In this document: positions 33,901 to 45,347 of the stretch, one piece after another
How the letters are laid out: each line of letters opens with the position of its first letter
Position numbering within the stretch: the first letter of the stretch is position 1
Assembly: GCA_004194705.1 (NCBI GenBank)
Contig: SADC01000397.1
Span: forward strand, 1 to 64,000
Length of the DNA stretch: 64,000 bases
Source: Ditylenchus dipsaci
Taxonomy: Eukaryota; Nematoda; Chromadorea; Rhabditida; Anguinidae
Direction of reading: 5' to 3'
The notes under the pieces: model-generated
Told to the model about the DNA's origin: nothing
Database searches by the model: none
What the model saw: only the letters and a program-made list of their open reading frames with translations
Program-made: the position numbers and the translations under genes

Positions 33901-34918
33901 TTAACACAATTTTATTCCAGCCTCATTTTTTGACAGCTAAATATTTTTTACGATTCCTAGAAAATGTCTGTTTCCTAAAACTAGTGCTTTTGAAAACTGA
34001 TCTCTAATCTTTTTTAAACCAAAAAGATAGAAAAAACAAAAGTGTTGACGAAAATGACATTTTAAACAATCCAAAAAAATCTAAATAGCTGTTAACTCTT
34101 ATAGTGTTCGCCCCCAAAACCATTTGTTGAGAAGAACAACTGTTGTCTGGCGGGGTCATTAAGATGAAAAAGTGTGTTTGTTTTTGAAATGAGAAAAAGG
34201 AAACTAGTGGAGCAGCAACACTCACACATGTTCCAACAATCTTTTAGGAAGCATAAGATTGTCATCAATGAGATTAAAAAGCTCTAGTGTTGAGGGCATA
34301 TGTTGTGCCATTCCTGGAAATTAATTAATTTTCCTTTGACGCTAAGCTTGTTTTTTCAGTCTCTTTCCCTGTCTCACACCCTCCTAGCACCACCGGCATA
34401 TATAATTGCTGTGGGTATTTTAAGAAATGCCTTAAAAGTTCATTTCCGACAGCTATTTTGCCTAAATGGATGTTTAATTTGGTTTGAGCAACATAAAAAA
34501 TTTCCACCTTTTGGAGGCTGTGAAAATGTAAAGAATTGAAGCTAATTTGTCTTTTTGTAAAAGGAATTTGAAAGCTCTGAGGTTGTATTTTTGTTGTTTG
34601 GAAGTCTTTTTCAGAATTGGTGGAAAAGCAACAAAAATATGTTTTCTTTGCATTTTTAAGTGATCAATTTTTAATAGTTTTTGGCCAATACTTGCTTTTT
34701 GACTTTTTAAGTGGCAGATTTGTAAGTTTAAAGTCTAAAATAAAAGTGCTTTTGTTGTTTGGCGCTCCCCGATTTCTTAGAAATGCACCAAAATTATGTT
34801 TTAAGCTACTTTTTTCGGCTTCATATGATAACGAAAACACTTCAAATATTTTCTGAACTAAAAATATTAACTTTTCATAAATGACTTTTTGAGATACTTT
34901 TTTGAACATTTGTGTTAA

Positions 34919-35150
34919 AGGGCCATTGCCACCTGTTTTAATTGTCCCCCGCCAATTCAATTTTTTTTGCTTAATTATCCAACTTTTGTACGGATTTTTC
35001 AACTCGATTTCTAACAAAACAAGGCCTAAAATTTAGTTTTAGGTATAGTTTTGTTAGAAACCAAGTTAAAAAATTCGTACGTAAATCCAACGATAAAGAA
35101 AAAAATTGAATTGGCGGGGGACAACCGTTGTCGGAGACGGCAATGGCCCT
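34919..35150. mobile_element. TTAA-flanked palindromic MITE, AGGGCCATTGCC ends
   Basis: TTAA is at 34915-34918 and 35151-35154. The ends AGGGCCATTGCC and GGCAATGGCCCT are exact inverses, and the arms continue with TTGTCCCCCGCCAATTCAA and its complement. Confidence 0.85.
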
Positions 35151-35182
35151 TTAAAGAAGAGGCAGGAGCTGATCGGCGATTC

Positions 35183-35472
35183 AGCCTCTGTGGCGTAGTG
35201 GATAAGTGTTTGTGTTTTATGGCCCAAAATGGTGCGTACGTTAAACCCCTCGTGGCAGACACTTTATTTTGGCTTATTTGACAAATGTGCTGGGGTATTT
35301 CGACTTTTTTAGAGCGAGATACGGCGAGAATCAGCGACCACAATTACTGTTATACATTGTTCAAACAAGCCAAAAAAAAACTAGCGTGCCACAAGGTGGG
35401 ATCGAACCTGCGCAGCTGCGCACGACTTCGGGCAAAAATACAAACGCTTATTCACTGCGCCACCGAAGCCTA
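35183..35472. mobile_element. element with inverted tRNA-like ends, about 290 bp
   Basis: The plus strand starts GCCTCTGTGGCGTAGTGGAT, and the minus strand of the right end starts GGCTTCGGTGGCGCAGTGAA, with GCGCAGGTTCGATCCCACC as B-box. The left B-box has decayed (GTTAAACCCC). Inner inverted words include GGCTTATTTGAC. Confidence 0.78.
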
Positions 35473-35653
35473 ATTTTCAAGCATAAACAGCTACCACCAC
35501 CGCCTCCACCCCACTCCTTTAAATCAAGTTAAAAGTAATCTATTGTAAACACCTTTTCAGTATACATCTAAAAAATACATCTAAAGAATCTGGTATGCAT
35601 GCTTTTTCATGTACCCAGAGTAATGTTCGAGTAATTTATGTAAGTATGTGTGC

Positions 35654-36086
35654 TAGAGTTGGCTCGGAATCGATATTTGGACCGGAACCGGAATTTTAGA
35701 TTTGTGAAAACCGGAACCGGAGTTTGATTTTTGTAGAAACCGGAACCGGAATTTCACTTTTGCCGAAACCAAAACCGGAGCCGAAAAAAATGAAGTTTTC
35801 GAAAAAAATCGCTGCTGTTTACATGATTTTTTGTATATATTGGTATTTAACACAAAAAATTCGTTCAAAAGTTGAAAATGTGCGTTAAAAATCAGCCGTG
35901 CAAGAGCAAAAATATGATACAGTTTGCCTCGGAATTGATATTTGGACCGGAACCGGAGCCGGAATTTTAGTTTTGTGAAAACCGGACCGGAACCGGAATT
36001 ACATTTTTTTTCGCGACCGGAACCGGAATCCAAAAAAAAGACCGGAATTCCGGGAAACCGGAACCGCGTTTCCGGGCCAACTCTCA
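35654..36086. mobile_element. probable hAT-type MITE with GAACCGGAA interior
   Basis: The left TAGAGTTGGCTCGGAATCG and the right GGGCCAACTCTC are inverted and resemble the TAGGGTTGG family. The interior repeats ACCGGAACCGGAATT. No TSD was found. The 179-codon ORF across it is just repeat sequence. Confidence 0.65.
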
Positions 36087-36099
36087 ACTCCATCTCAAC

Positions 36100-38440
36100 T
36101 CCAAGCCTCCTGTGACGCCTTCGGGTCCGAAAAGCCAAGATTTCCAGCATGACTCTTGATCGAAAATTTATACAGCGACTCTTTTTTGCCAAGCTCTAGT
36201 GAGAAAATTTTGATAAATCACCAAAAATGACCCCAAAGCACCTTAAAATGATCATGTACCTTTAAAGAGTGGAAGGCAAAAGTTTTTGAGAAAATTTTAC
36301 AAACCCAGCTCATAAAGTGTTAAAAAAAAATTTTTTTATAATGTAAAGCACCTGAATGTAGTTAAGAAGGTTGTTTAAAAACTTTGCGTAATTTTCTAAA
36401 AAAATGAGAGGATTAGTTTCAAACAGAACAAGTGCCCAAATAAAAATTCACCCTTTTATTAAATTGCCTTCAAAGCCAATTCAAAATGACGCCATACGAA
36501 AATTGTTTTTTACAGCTTTGCAGGTTTTTAAAAGCTACTCAAATTCATTTACCATGCTTTTGTTTTTGCGTAATTCTGCCGTACTCAAAATTTTTGCTGC
36601 AAAGTAAAGTACATTTGAACTTATAAAAGGCTCAAACAGAATTTGGATTAAAAGACAAACCTTTCTGCGAATCAATCATGAGTTTAGGTAAAATAAAAAA
36701 GGTGCCCATACAATTTTCTAATTAAAAACAGTTTGACTACCAGGCCCAACCCGTATTTTTCACACCCCCCCCCATTTCATGTTCATATTGGCAGCTGTTG
36801 TAGTACTTAGAGGTAGAAATCTGCAAGGCTTCTCAAAATAGTAATCCTAAGTGGAATTCCAAGATTAATCCATTTCTTTGTATTAAAATATGTATTCTAT
36901 GCTTACACCTCTTTTTGACTACTACTACAAGCTACTTCCTGCTTGTGCTTGCTTCAGGCAGTTCTCTTTTCTTTCCCGCTATTTTTTTATTAATATAAAA
37001 GGCAATTTTTATTATTTGCTCTCTGGCTAGGCGCACTTTTTGCTATGAAAAAGATGTACACATAACCTCTTTGCTAGCTAAAGTCAATTGCCTGGTAGCT
37101 TGTTGTTGCCTCGAGCTGTAGATATATTGATTGGGTAGTAAAACGTTTCGAGAGCGCTAACTTCATTGCTTTTATATGTATATATAGCTCTTCAGAGTAA
37201 TAGCTTTGTTTTCTAAGCCTTTTATCCCACATTTCCTGCCCAGAGAGTCTAGGAAGCAACAAATTTCTACAAACCTTATGTTTTGAATGGTATTTTGAAA
37301 CTTTAAAACATTATTATTTGCGCATCATAAACTCCCCATCAAATTTTAACCATAACTTTTGAAGTCGAGGTGTTTCGACGAGGTCTTCTTTCATTGGGAA
37401 AGCGAATTATACCAAACTTGTTGATAAATCTTTATTTGGACAGACAAAAATAACGATTTCGATCATATTTCTCATTTTCATTACTAATACTGATCAAAAG
37501 TTTAATTGAGTATTTAACAACAATACCTTTTCACAAAGTCCTAGCACAGTTCAAGAGCTAAAAATTCTTTTTTCAGTATAATTTTTGAAAATTTAAGTGA
37601 TGAGACATGATCTTTTGAAAAAAAAATCTTAAAAAATGACCAAAATCCGAAAAATTGCAAAAACCTGGATTTTGGTCACTTTTTCAACAAATTGGTTTTT
37701 TTAAAAGGCTATATCTCTAACATACAATCTCTTTTATTTCTTACCTTGATCTGCTCAGAATTTTTTCATTAATCTAGCTATTTTTATCTCTTTATTAGCT
37801 AATTTTTACATCCTTTACTCTGGTTTTTCATATAACCGAAAAAACATAACTTATATTATTGGACTTTTTATATAAATTGCCAAAGTGAAACTTATTGTAT
37901 TACCAATCTAAAAAATGATTGGGACTATTTTTTTCAAAAAAATTACAAAAAGTTTATAAAAAATCTTATGCTTGAAATGTTCTTTTTAAATCTAAAATAG
38001 TTTGTCGCAAATGTTACTTATTTCAGCACTGAAATTATCAAAAAAAACTTAATCTACATCTAAATTCAAAAAAGTAGATTCCTTTGAAATAATAATCTCT
38101 TTGTTTGCTGATTGTTTATGTCTGAAGGTATTAGTGAAATAGATTAATTTTCGTGTTTTGAAAATATATACATTTCTTCACCTACTTATTTTTAGAAGTC
38201 AAACGCTGTCAAAATTTATTTTTGCTTTGTGATACTGATGTGTGGAGGAAGTGGAATTAAAATAAGTACTATCTAGCTGCCAAATCTTGCCTTTTTGCTG
38301 TTGCTTGCCGATAAGCCTCGATCTTTGACAAACTAACTATTCTCAATGCAATGTGATGTTAAGGTGACGAATTTTTTTGTTGAAATATAATTTGTATATC
38401 AGTCTTGTTTAGTTAGGACATCGAGAGAGTGGAGCTGGAG
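36100..38440. other. 2.3 kb with no gene recognised
   Basis: AT-rich with several short chance ORFs. A small hairpin lies near 37600-37720 (AAAATGACCAAAATCCG and its complement). Confidence 0.4.
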
Positions 38441-38469
38441 ATGAGAGGGCACCGTTTGATCTGGAGTCA

Positions 38470-40398
38470 ATGTTATTGCTGCAACATCCAATTCTACCAC
38501 CTAATCCTCATTTCTTCTGCTGTTTCAACAAACTTCATATCACGGTCAGATTTTTAACAGTGTTTCCACGCTGCTGAAGGGGCATGCTCGCCGCCGATGG
38601 AAATATTTTAGTAGGCGGGTAACACGTCAATTCAAACAAGGATCATTTTGTCAAGTAACTTCTTGTTGTAAGAAATAAAAACTAGTCTCAGCATTCAATA
38701 GCGTCGTACTGTGAAAGTCGGCAATAGGTTCGATTTCCATTTGAAGAAATGTTTTTTCTTGATTTTAATTAAAATGCGACATTTTAATTTTCGTTTGAAT
38801 TTCGCTGGTATCCGCCTTTCAAAATATTCCCATCGGCGGTGAGCATGCCCTTTTAATGATCGTAAAATTTTTCTACGCGCTATGTACAGGTTGAGCGAGT
38901 TATTTTGCAATTTTTGTGTATCTATTACTTTTCGACTTAAAATAAAAAGTGTTTGGTATGATATGTCGAAAAGAAGATTTGTGTATAGTCTCTGTTATAG
39001 TTTGAACTATGGTCTCCGGATAATCTTCGATAGGGATCAAGCACAGAGATGACTAACTAAAATAGTTTTTATTACATCACAAACCAAAATTTGAGTTTAA
39101 TTATCAATCTAAGTCAGCTTACAGATTAAAAAGCCTAGAATAAAGTTAATCCAAAAAAAAGTTCCCAAAAATTGGCTCATCCTATACAAGAAGAGTTTTT
39201 GCGAGCTTTTTAGCTTTGTTCTAAGCGTTTAATTTTAATCTATTTTAGGCTGCCGCGAAAGCATTAAGTCTGATTTACGCCATATTCTACGGGTTTCTTT
39301 GTTTTCTGAGCTACAAGTCAGACCATTCAGTTAGTTTCTTTTAGCCTAAAATAATTTGTTTCATCCTTATGTTTGTAGGTAGCCTTTCTTGTGTCAGTTC
39401 TAGTGGCTGCTTCTGTTGGAATATCTACACTTTATGCCACCTTCAAGTGGTCCAAACTTTGTCTTATTCCCTTCTTTTTACTCCAGGTAAATTAAAAAAG
39501 CTATTTTTTTTATTGTGATGTGCAGAGGTAACCCGAGACTTTTCGGAACTATTTCTGAACATCCTTTTTCTCAAAGCTCTAGCATACATGATCATGTACA
39601 ACACTAGACTTGAAAATGACGCCAGGAATTTATTTTTTCTTCTTCATGACGCAAAGTCATGTTTTAGGCATTATTTTTTCAACTTCTTGAGAATACCCAG
39701 ATTATAGCTCATCTGACTGGCTATAATTTGGGCATAAATTTGTCTAACAGAATTTTTTGAAGTGGGTCGAAAAACAATGCCGAAAACATGATTTTGGATT
39801 AGGAGATGCTGTATTATTAGAGCGAAAAAAACCTAATAGGGTTCTGCATGGGGTGTTCACCAAAATTACGAAAAAAATTCCAGGATATAAGAAACTGGCT
39901 TTTTTAACTTTGGTGAAAAACATGAGTTTTTCGAAAATTTTCAGGAAATTTGTGGTTATCTCGCTCAAAATTATATATTTTTGTATAAATCATATAATTT
40001 TTCTTGATTTTAGGCAATGCTGATTCTGTATGTGGTCGTGTGTATTTTTCTGCTCTTCTTTGCGATCATAAGTCCGTCCTCTTCGTTTGTTTACCAGGAA
40101 TTAGATGCGCCTTTAAATGGATTTTTAAACCTCAGCACAACAGTGTGTAAGGGACTACATACAAGCTCTTTTCTACAAAATAAATAATAATTGTTTTTCA
40201 GGGATTTTCGGTTTAATGGCTGGTTTCATGTTGCTCACACTCTTCTTCCTTTACTCTTCACTGCTGTTTTGGTTCGACTATCAGTTCATTGCAGAAGTTG
40301 ACCGATTTCTAAAGTCCATTCAAAAGTCATCTTCAAATGCTTCTAAAGACGACCAAAATGGTGGAAATGGTCGAGATTACATAAATCAACAAATTTAA
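38470..40398 (+). CDS. small four-TM protein, five exons, complete
   Basis: Exons are 38470-38544, 39249-39329, 39379-39486, 40014-40146 and 40202-40398, giving 594 bp (197 aa) with consistent phases. The N-terminus has a short Cys/aromatic motif (HFFCCFNKLHIT) directly before TM1 (AKALSLIYAIFYGFLCFLSY). TM2 is FLVSVLVAASVGISTLYATF, TM3 is LILYVVVCIFLLFFAII, and TM4 is GLMAGFMLLTLFFLYSSLLF. A polar tail with Asn/Gly/Ser follows. The layout, with the CC motif before TM1, recalls LAPTM/MARVEL-like tetraspan proteins of endosomal or plasma membranes, but this is a resemblance only. An acceptor-like TTGTTTAG at about 38411 upstream of the ATG without a donor suggests SL trans-splicing. Intron 1 carries a MITE (38578-38852). 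Confidence 0.82.
38578..38852. mobile_element. MITE with AGGGGCATGCTC ends in intron 1
   Basis: The left GGGCATGCTCGCCGCCGATG and the right CATCGGCGGTGAGCATGCCC are inverted. The right flank is TTAA; the left is CTGA, so a decayed TTAA site is possible. Solo left ends of the same family occur at 62180 and 63177. Confidence 0.7.
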
Positions 40399-40399
40399 A

Positions 40400-40885
40400 C
40401 CAACAAACAATCTGATACTATATAGCGGGTAGCCAGAGAAGAATGTGTAACAGAAGGAGCAAAGCATCTAGCCAAAAATACGAGTCAAATCACTTATTTT
40501 CTTGCATTTTGTACTTACTTAACAAGCAACTTGACAAAACTGTTTATATTTGTTTGAGATTGACATAAATAATTAAAGATTAAGTTTATTTGTGCCATGA
40601 CTGTTATAAATTAAACTAATTTATTTTGAATTTTTTTAGTTGAGATTAGATAAAGCCAGATCAAAATAAATATTATGTCTAAAAATGCCGAAATGCAATA
40701 TGTAAAGCAAAACGAGCATAGCAAAACAAGATGTTGTTTTTGGGCTATCACACTATGCTATCACATATAAATACCACAAACAGTACCGAGAATTTAGTAA
40801 TGATCAAACAAGTTGCGGCATTCAAGAGATATTTTTTGCTTCAAGGTGATGGCTCAAAAAAGCTAGGATAGCAACTTATGAGAGG
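40400..40885. other. 3' flank of the four-TM gene, no other feature
   Basis: AATAAA-like signals occur at about 40556-40576 and 40666. No coding exon was seen. Confidence 0.4.
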
Positions 40886-40890
40886 CTTGA

Positions 40891-41081
40891 AGGACCATAC
40901 TTGTTGATGCAGATGAAAATTTGGCAAATTCAAATGCGCGGGGGACACTTCTCTTTCGTTTCGCACTCTACTCTTTGGAGTTACTTCGAGCGATTCCAAA
41001 GAGAACAGCGAGAGACCAAAGAGAAGTGTCCCCGCGCATTTGAATTTGCCAAATTCTCTTTGCATCAACAAGTATGGTGTT
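40891..41081. mobile_element. palindromic MITE with GTGTCCCC arms, TTAA-like site
   Basis: ATACTTGTTGATGCA and TGCATCAACAAGTAT are inverted; next inwards are GCGCGGGGGACACTTCTCTT and its near complement. The flanks are TTGA and TTAA. The inner words (CACTTCTCTTTCGTTTCGCA) match the element at 44977-45163. Confidence 0.7.
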
Positions 41082-41404
41082 TTAAGGACATCAACGGTGA
41101 CTAATTAGAGGGAGTAAGGTAGCTGGTCTGATTTGTTCTCTTAAAAAGGGTTGCGAGCTATATTAGAAAATAATCTCTACACAATTTGGGTGACTCAAAT
41201 TTTGTATTTTGAAAAATGTGGTTTTCGGAGCTAGCTTGATATCCTGGTGTTACGAGAATTTCTAATTTCTTTTTCAAAAAATGTCTTAAAACGGAAGTGG
41301 AGAAAAAAACCGAAAAAAGGTTGTTCAGTTTTCTATTACACTTCCGTTTCAAAGGCATTTTTTAAACAAATTTTTGCAATTCTGACGTTGCTAACAGTCT
41401 TGGT

Positions 41405-41745
41405 TAATTAAGCGGCGTTATCAACCGGTTGATTTGCCGGTGGATCACCGGTTGATCGACTTTATCAACCGGTTGATCAACCAAGGACCAATCAACCGGT
41501 TGATGTGGCGGTTGATAAGCAAAAAATCCCAATTGACCGGTTGATCAACAAATAAACAATCAACAGCTTGATGGATGATGTGGCGGTTGATTACCGAAAT
41601 TTTCCATGAACTGGTTGATGAACCCGTGGGAAAAAGACTAAAAGGTTTGCCAAAATTAACCTACCGGTGTACCATTTGATCAACCGGTTGATCAACCAAG
41701 GACCGATCAACCGGTTGATGTGGCAGTTGATAAAATTCAGGCGTG
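41405..41745. repeat. tandem ATCAACCGGTTGAT palindromes
   Basis: At least eight copies of ATCAACCGGTTGATCAAC or near variants, including GATGTGGCGGTTGATAA. Probably the interior of a MITE whose ends were not found. Confidence 0.75.
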
Positions 41746-41934
41746 GACAAAACTGGTTGCTAATTCAACTTCAAATTTAGCACAAGTTTTGCTTTTGAAC
41801 TTTTCAACGTTGGGTTTTCAGCAAAATATGGCTGTAAATTGAATTAAAGAAATACGAAATTTAAAGAGCCTTAATCGTGTCAAGACTATCTCCTAGTGTT
41901 TTAATTGATTTGTTACTCTAAACCAGTGTTTCCA

Positions 41935-42290
41935 TTTTTTACCTCTTTTTGGACAAGTCTCCTACCTCCGTTTTTTATTTTACCGCCTTTTTAAAAGGCT
42001 GCAGGAAAAAAAACTGCATGACTGCCTTTTAAAAAGGCTGTGAAAAATAAAAACAGAGTTACCGCCTTTTGAAAAGGCGGTAAAATTTTAAAATAGTCTT
42101 ACCGTTTTTTTAAAAGGCGGTAACATCGAAAAAAAAATTTTACCGCCTTTTCAAAAGGCGGTAACTCTGTTTTATTTTCCACAGCCTTTTCAAAAAGCGT
42201 TCAGATTTTTTTAATTTCCTACCGCCTTTTCAAAAAGCCTTCAGAAATTTTGAATTTCCTACCGCCTTTTTAAAAAGTCTTCACTCACTA
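41935..42290. repeat. tandem ACCGCCTTTTAAAAAGGC palindromes
   Basis: Repeated ACCGCCTTTTNAAAAGGCGG units in both orientations, preceded by CAGTGTTTCC. A right end was not found. Confidence 0.75.
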
Positions 42291-42592
42291 ATTTACTGAT
42301 TTTTCAAGCACTTTTTCTTTCATTTGACCAAGTTTACTGCGATGTTCAATTCTTTATGAAAGTTTATGTCTGCAAGAGAGGCGCAAGATAAGTATACGTG
42401 TCTCACAAAAGTTCAGATCAGTAATAACTAATATTTTCTGAGAATTCTATGTGAATGCTTATTGTGGTCGACTCACAATAGATAGTAATCATGCTGTGGC
42501 ATTCCTGAGCACAATTCAAGTCGGCTAGCTGTATTGACCTCACGCATGCTACCTATACCTTGTCTTGAGTTCGCCTACTACTTACCGTAAAA

Positions 42593-42734
42593 CCTCTATT
42601 AATAGACCCGGGTCTATTATTTTTCAACCCCCTCCGAGAGAGGTCTATTAATAGAGGGGGTTTATTATTTTTGAACACCCTCTTAGGGGGTTCTTATTAT
42701 TAGAGGGGGGTTTATTCATAGAGGTTTCACGGTA
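42593..42734. mobile_element. short TA-flanked element, TACCGTAAAACCTC type
   Basis: TACCGTAAAACCTCTATTAA and TTCATAGAGGTTTCACGGTA are inverted, with internal CTATTATTAGAGGGGG words. Confidence 0.8.
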
Positions 42735-42785
42735 TATTTGCTCCGGAATAGAAATGAAAATAAAAAGCATAATTTACTGATATAA

Positions 42786-42939
42786 AGTTCCGTATTAAGT
42801 CGAACTTCGATAACCTGCATTCCAATAACCCGGTATCTCCAATAAACCGGCACATTTTCCAAATTTGGCTGGTTGTCCGAGAAAATCAACAAAGTTAACC
42901 GGTCCCCAGAGGTGCTGGGTTATTGCAATTATACTGTAT
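42786..42939. mobile_element. decayed short element, TCGATAACC type
   Basis: AAGTCGAACTTCGATAACC at the left and GGGTTATTGCAATTATACTGTA at the right, with CCAATAAACCGGCAC and the GGTCCCCAGAGG core in between. Confidence 0.55.
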
Positions 42940-43116
42940 ACACAAATTCCGTAAAGACATTCTAAAAATCACATAACCACATTAACTCAATCTATCAACT
43001 ACAGACTACCTCATGTACAGAAAACAAGCATAATAAACAAGGGTAGCTTTATTAGATGTAAGCGGGACCAAAGACAACTACAGATGAACGATGACATAAA
43101 ACAAATTTTTTTCTAA

Positions 43117-44553
43117 CTAAATTTCCTTACTAAGACATTGGTTGCTGTAGACTAGAAGTTGATCTTCAAGTAGCTGCTCTTGTGTCCTATTTCTTCTTCC
43201 ATGCGTTGCTATTTGAGTTTGAGAAAACACACGCTCCACCGAAGAAGATGTAGCCGGAACGCTGAGACACTCCACCAAGTAGTTGATCAACCTTTATTGC
43301 TCTAAAACAAATCCTGAGATAGGTGCGAAACATACAACACTAAGTAAAACTTGCATTATTTCGTATTCCCACAAGGACAGTTATTGGATCTAGCTGCTGG
43401 TTGCTGAGAACTGAAGGTCACGCAATCGCTGCACCAGAAGAAGAATTTGCCCCGTAAGTCCTGGCTCCTGTTCGATATCCGTGGCTCGCACTTGTATCGC
43501 ATCCATTCTCTTCTGCTGCACGAAAGCAGTGAAACTTGTTGCATCCATAGCTGCCTGCGGTGCGTTAATAGAAATTTGAGGAGCTGCTGGAGGATTAGGC
43601 GCCTATATTATCAATGATAATACTTCTACGTTTACTTAGCTATTTAAGACTCACCTTAGATAGAAGGATTCTTTCGCTAGAGTCATTTGATCAGTTGAGA
43701 GAAGAGATATCGTATTTACGTCCACCAAAGCTGCAATTAAGTAGATCGTGTCAAACATCGGATCATCTGGGTCCACAAATCGCTGGCACTTTCGGCTGAG
43801 CTCTGTCTTCAAGCCAGCAATCAGCAGTAGTATTTCCCCGTCAAGCTCGTATCTTTCCTTAAATTAACGTCTATGAGACCAACAAAAATGACCGGCAAAC
43901 AAAATATAACCTCACACTCATTCAAATGACTGAGCAGATAAGTATAGTATGGAACACATTTAGAAATTGTCACGCTATCTTCTGTCTGAATTCTTGTCAT
44001 GATTTCTTGAAAAGGAGTGAGAACCGCCAGTGCTCTTTGCAAATAGTCTTTGTCTTTGTCTGTTGGTGTAGGGAGCGCCGGCTTTTGTTCTTTCGCAATC
44101 GAAAAATTCAAATACGATTAAACGTGAACAAAATAGAATTGCATCAAATTACCTACCCGAGTTGCTTCTGATTCAAGAGAAAAATATACACTGATAAAAG
44201 GTATCCAATATGCCCATCTTGTCGTCGACGGAGCTAGGAATCGACGCTTCTTCACACCAGAGCCAAGCGCATCTTCCAGCAGACGTGTGCATACAGTAGA
44301 CTTTCTAAAGGTGCTAGCCATCTTCTGAATTGCTTTAAATCCGGGATGTTTCATAAATGTTGACTTCATGCCATTTTCAAGAACGTTTTGAAACAAATGA
44401 GCAGCACAAGAAATCCTTTGTGAATTTCTTAGAATGATTAGAATGACAATAGAAAAACCACTCACGGGATAGCTAGAGCAGGAAATTCAATAAATCGCGG
44501 CATGTCATCAGCATAAAATTCATCTTCTTCATCGTCAGTGGAAGCATCGGCGT
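43117..44553 (-). pseudogene. second hAT-type transposase, fragmentary
   Basis: Pieces on the minus strand: 44553-44466 (acidic DDEEDEFYADDMPRF), 44427-44157 (RISCAAHLFQNVLENG, FLAPSTTRWAYW), about 44090-43911 (VLTPFQEIMTRIQTEDSVTI, YTYLLSHLNECE), 43857-43655 (ERYELDGEILLLIAGLK, DPDDPMFDTIYLIAAL), 43602 to about 43380, and 43291-43117 with the C-terminal dimerisation motif CLSVPATSSSVERVFSQ. The order matches the RNase-H-like core and C-terminus of hAT transposases, of a different family from the one at 16.4 kb. The N-terminal finger was not found, the acceptor before the third piece is poor, and the fifth piece has stops. No terminal repeats were located. It is probably a decayed insertion. 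Confidence 0.8.
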
Positions 44554-44737
44554 CTGAAAAACGCATATAAATGATCGAAGTTTATTTTGAGTGAGTAAAA
44601 AGCAAATAGTTAGTTTGTTTAGAGTCTAAACTTCCCACAAAAACAACAAGAAATAATCTGTGCTAAAATATATTTTTCAGGTTCTCCGCATTTTTTGGGT
44701 CTGACGGCAACATTTACAATAAAACGTCGCTATAAAA

Positions 44738-44818
44738 TAGGACTGCCCGCAGTGGGAGTCGAACTTGAGAATTACTTTTTTGAGCAAGTGATTAGCCCAC
44801 TGCGCCACGAAATTTGGG
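44738..44818 (-). repeat. tRNA-like remnant (A-box and B-box)
   Basis: On the minus strand it reads GTGGCGCAGTGGGCTAATCA and then AGTTCGACTCCC. The acceptor ends (CCAAATT and GCGGGCA) do not pair, so it is not a functional tRNA. It resembles the ends of the elements at 25350 and 35183. Confidence 0.6.
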
Positions 44819-44976
44819 TATAAAATTCCTACTCTTCATCTTTAAAAACCGCGCTCAAACCGGAATGCTTACAACTAAATCAATTTTCCCTCGGAATGAT
44901 TAATGCGCTCAAAAAAACTAGCTTTTGTAAAGTAAATCTAAATTCCGTTTGTAAAATAAATTTTAGTCACTATTAA

Positions 44977-45163
44977 AGGACCATAGCCGTCGCCGACAAC
45001 GAGAATTTCAAATTTTTGAATTCCTGCGGGACAGTTCTCTTTCGTCTCGCACTGTACTTTTTTGACTTGCTTCGAATGACTCAAAAGAGTACAATGAAAG
45101 ACGAAAGAGAACTGTCCCGCGCGAATTCAAACATTTGAAATTCTCGTTGTCGGCTATGGTCCT
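44977..45163. mobile_element. TTAA-flanked palindromic MITE, AGGACCATAGCCG ends
   Basis: TTAA is at 44973-44976 and 45164-45167. The ends AGGACCATAGCCG and CGGCTATGGTCCT are exact inverses; the arms continue with GAGAATTTCAAA and GGGACAGTTCTCTTTCGTCT and their complements. Confidence 0.85.
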
Positions 45164-45347
45164 TTAAGCAGCAAACCTTTATTTGTATTTGTGTTGTTGG
45201 TATGCCACATTTCATATATAAAATTAATTACTGTTTATTTGCTTTATTTTATTTATTCTGTACATTTTAAATACAAAAATTAACAAATAAAACTCTTAAA
45301 ATCAAAGGATTGATCGAACCAACAAAATCACCGACCAAATATAGTTA

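Noticed and set aside
35653..36192. 179-codon minus-strand ORF rich in Phe/Arg/Ser
   Set aside because: It is the translation of the ACCGGAACCGGAATT repeat inside a MITE, with no domain and no splice support.
44738..44818. tRNA gene on the minus strand
   Set aside because: A- and B-box words are present but the acceptor ends do not pair and the anticodon arm is poor. Treated as a tRNA-like remnant.
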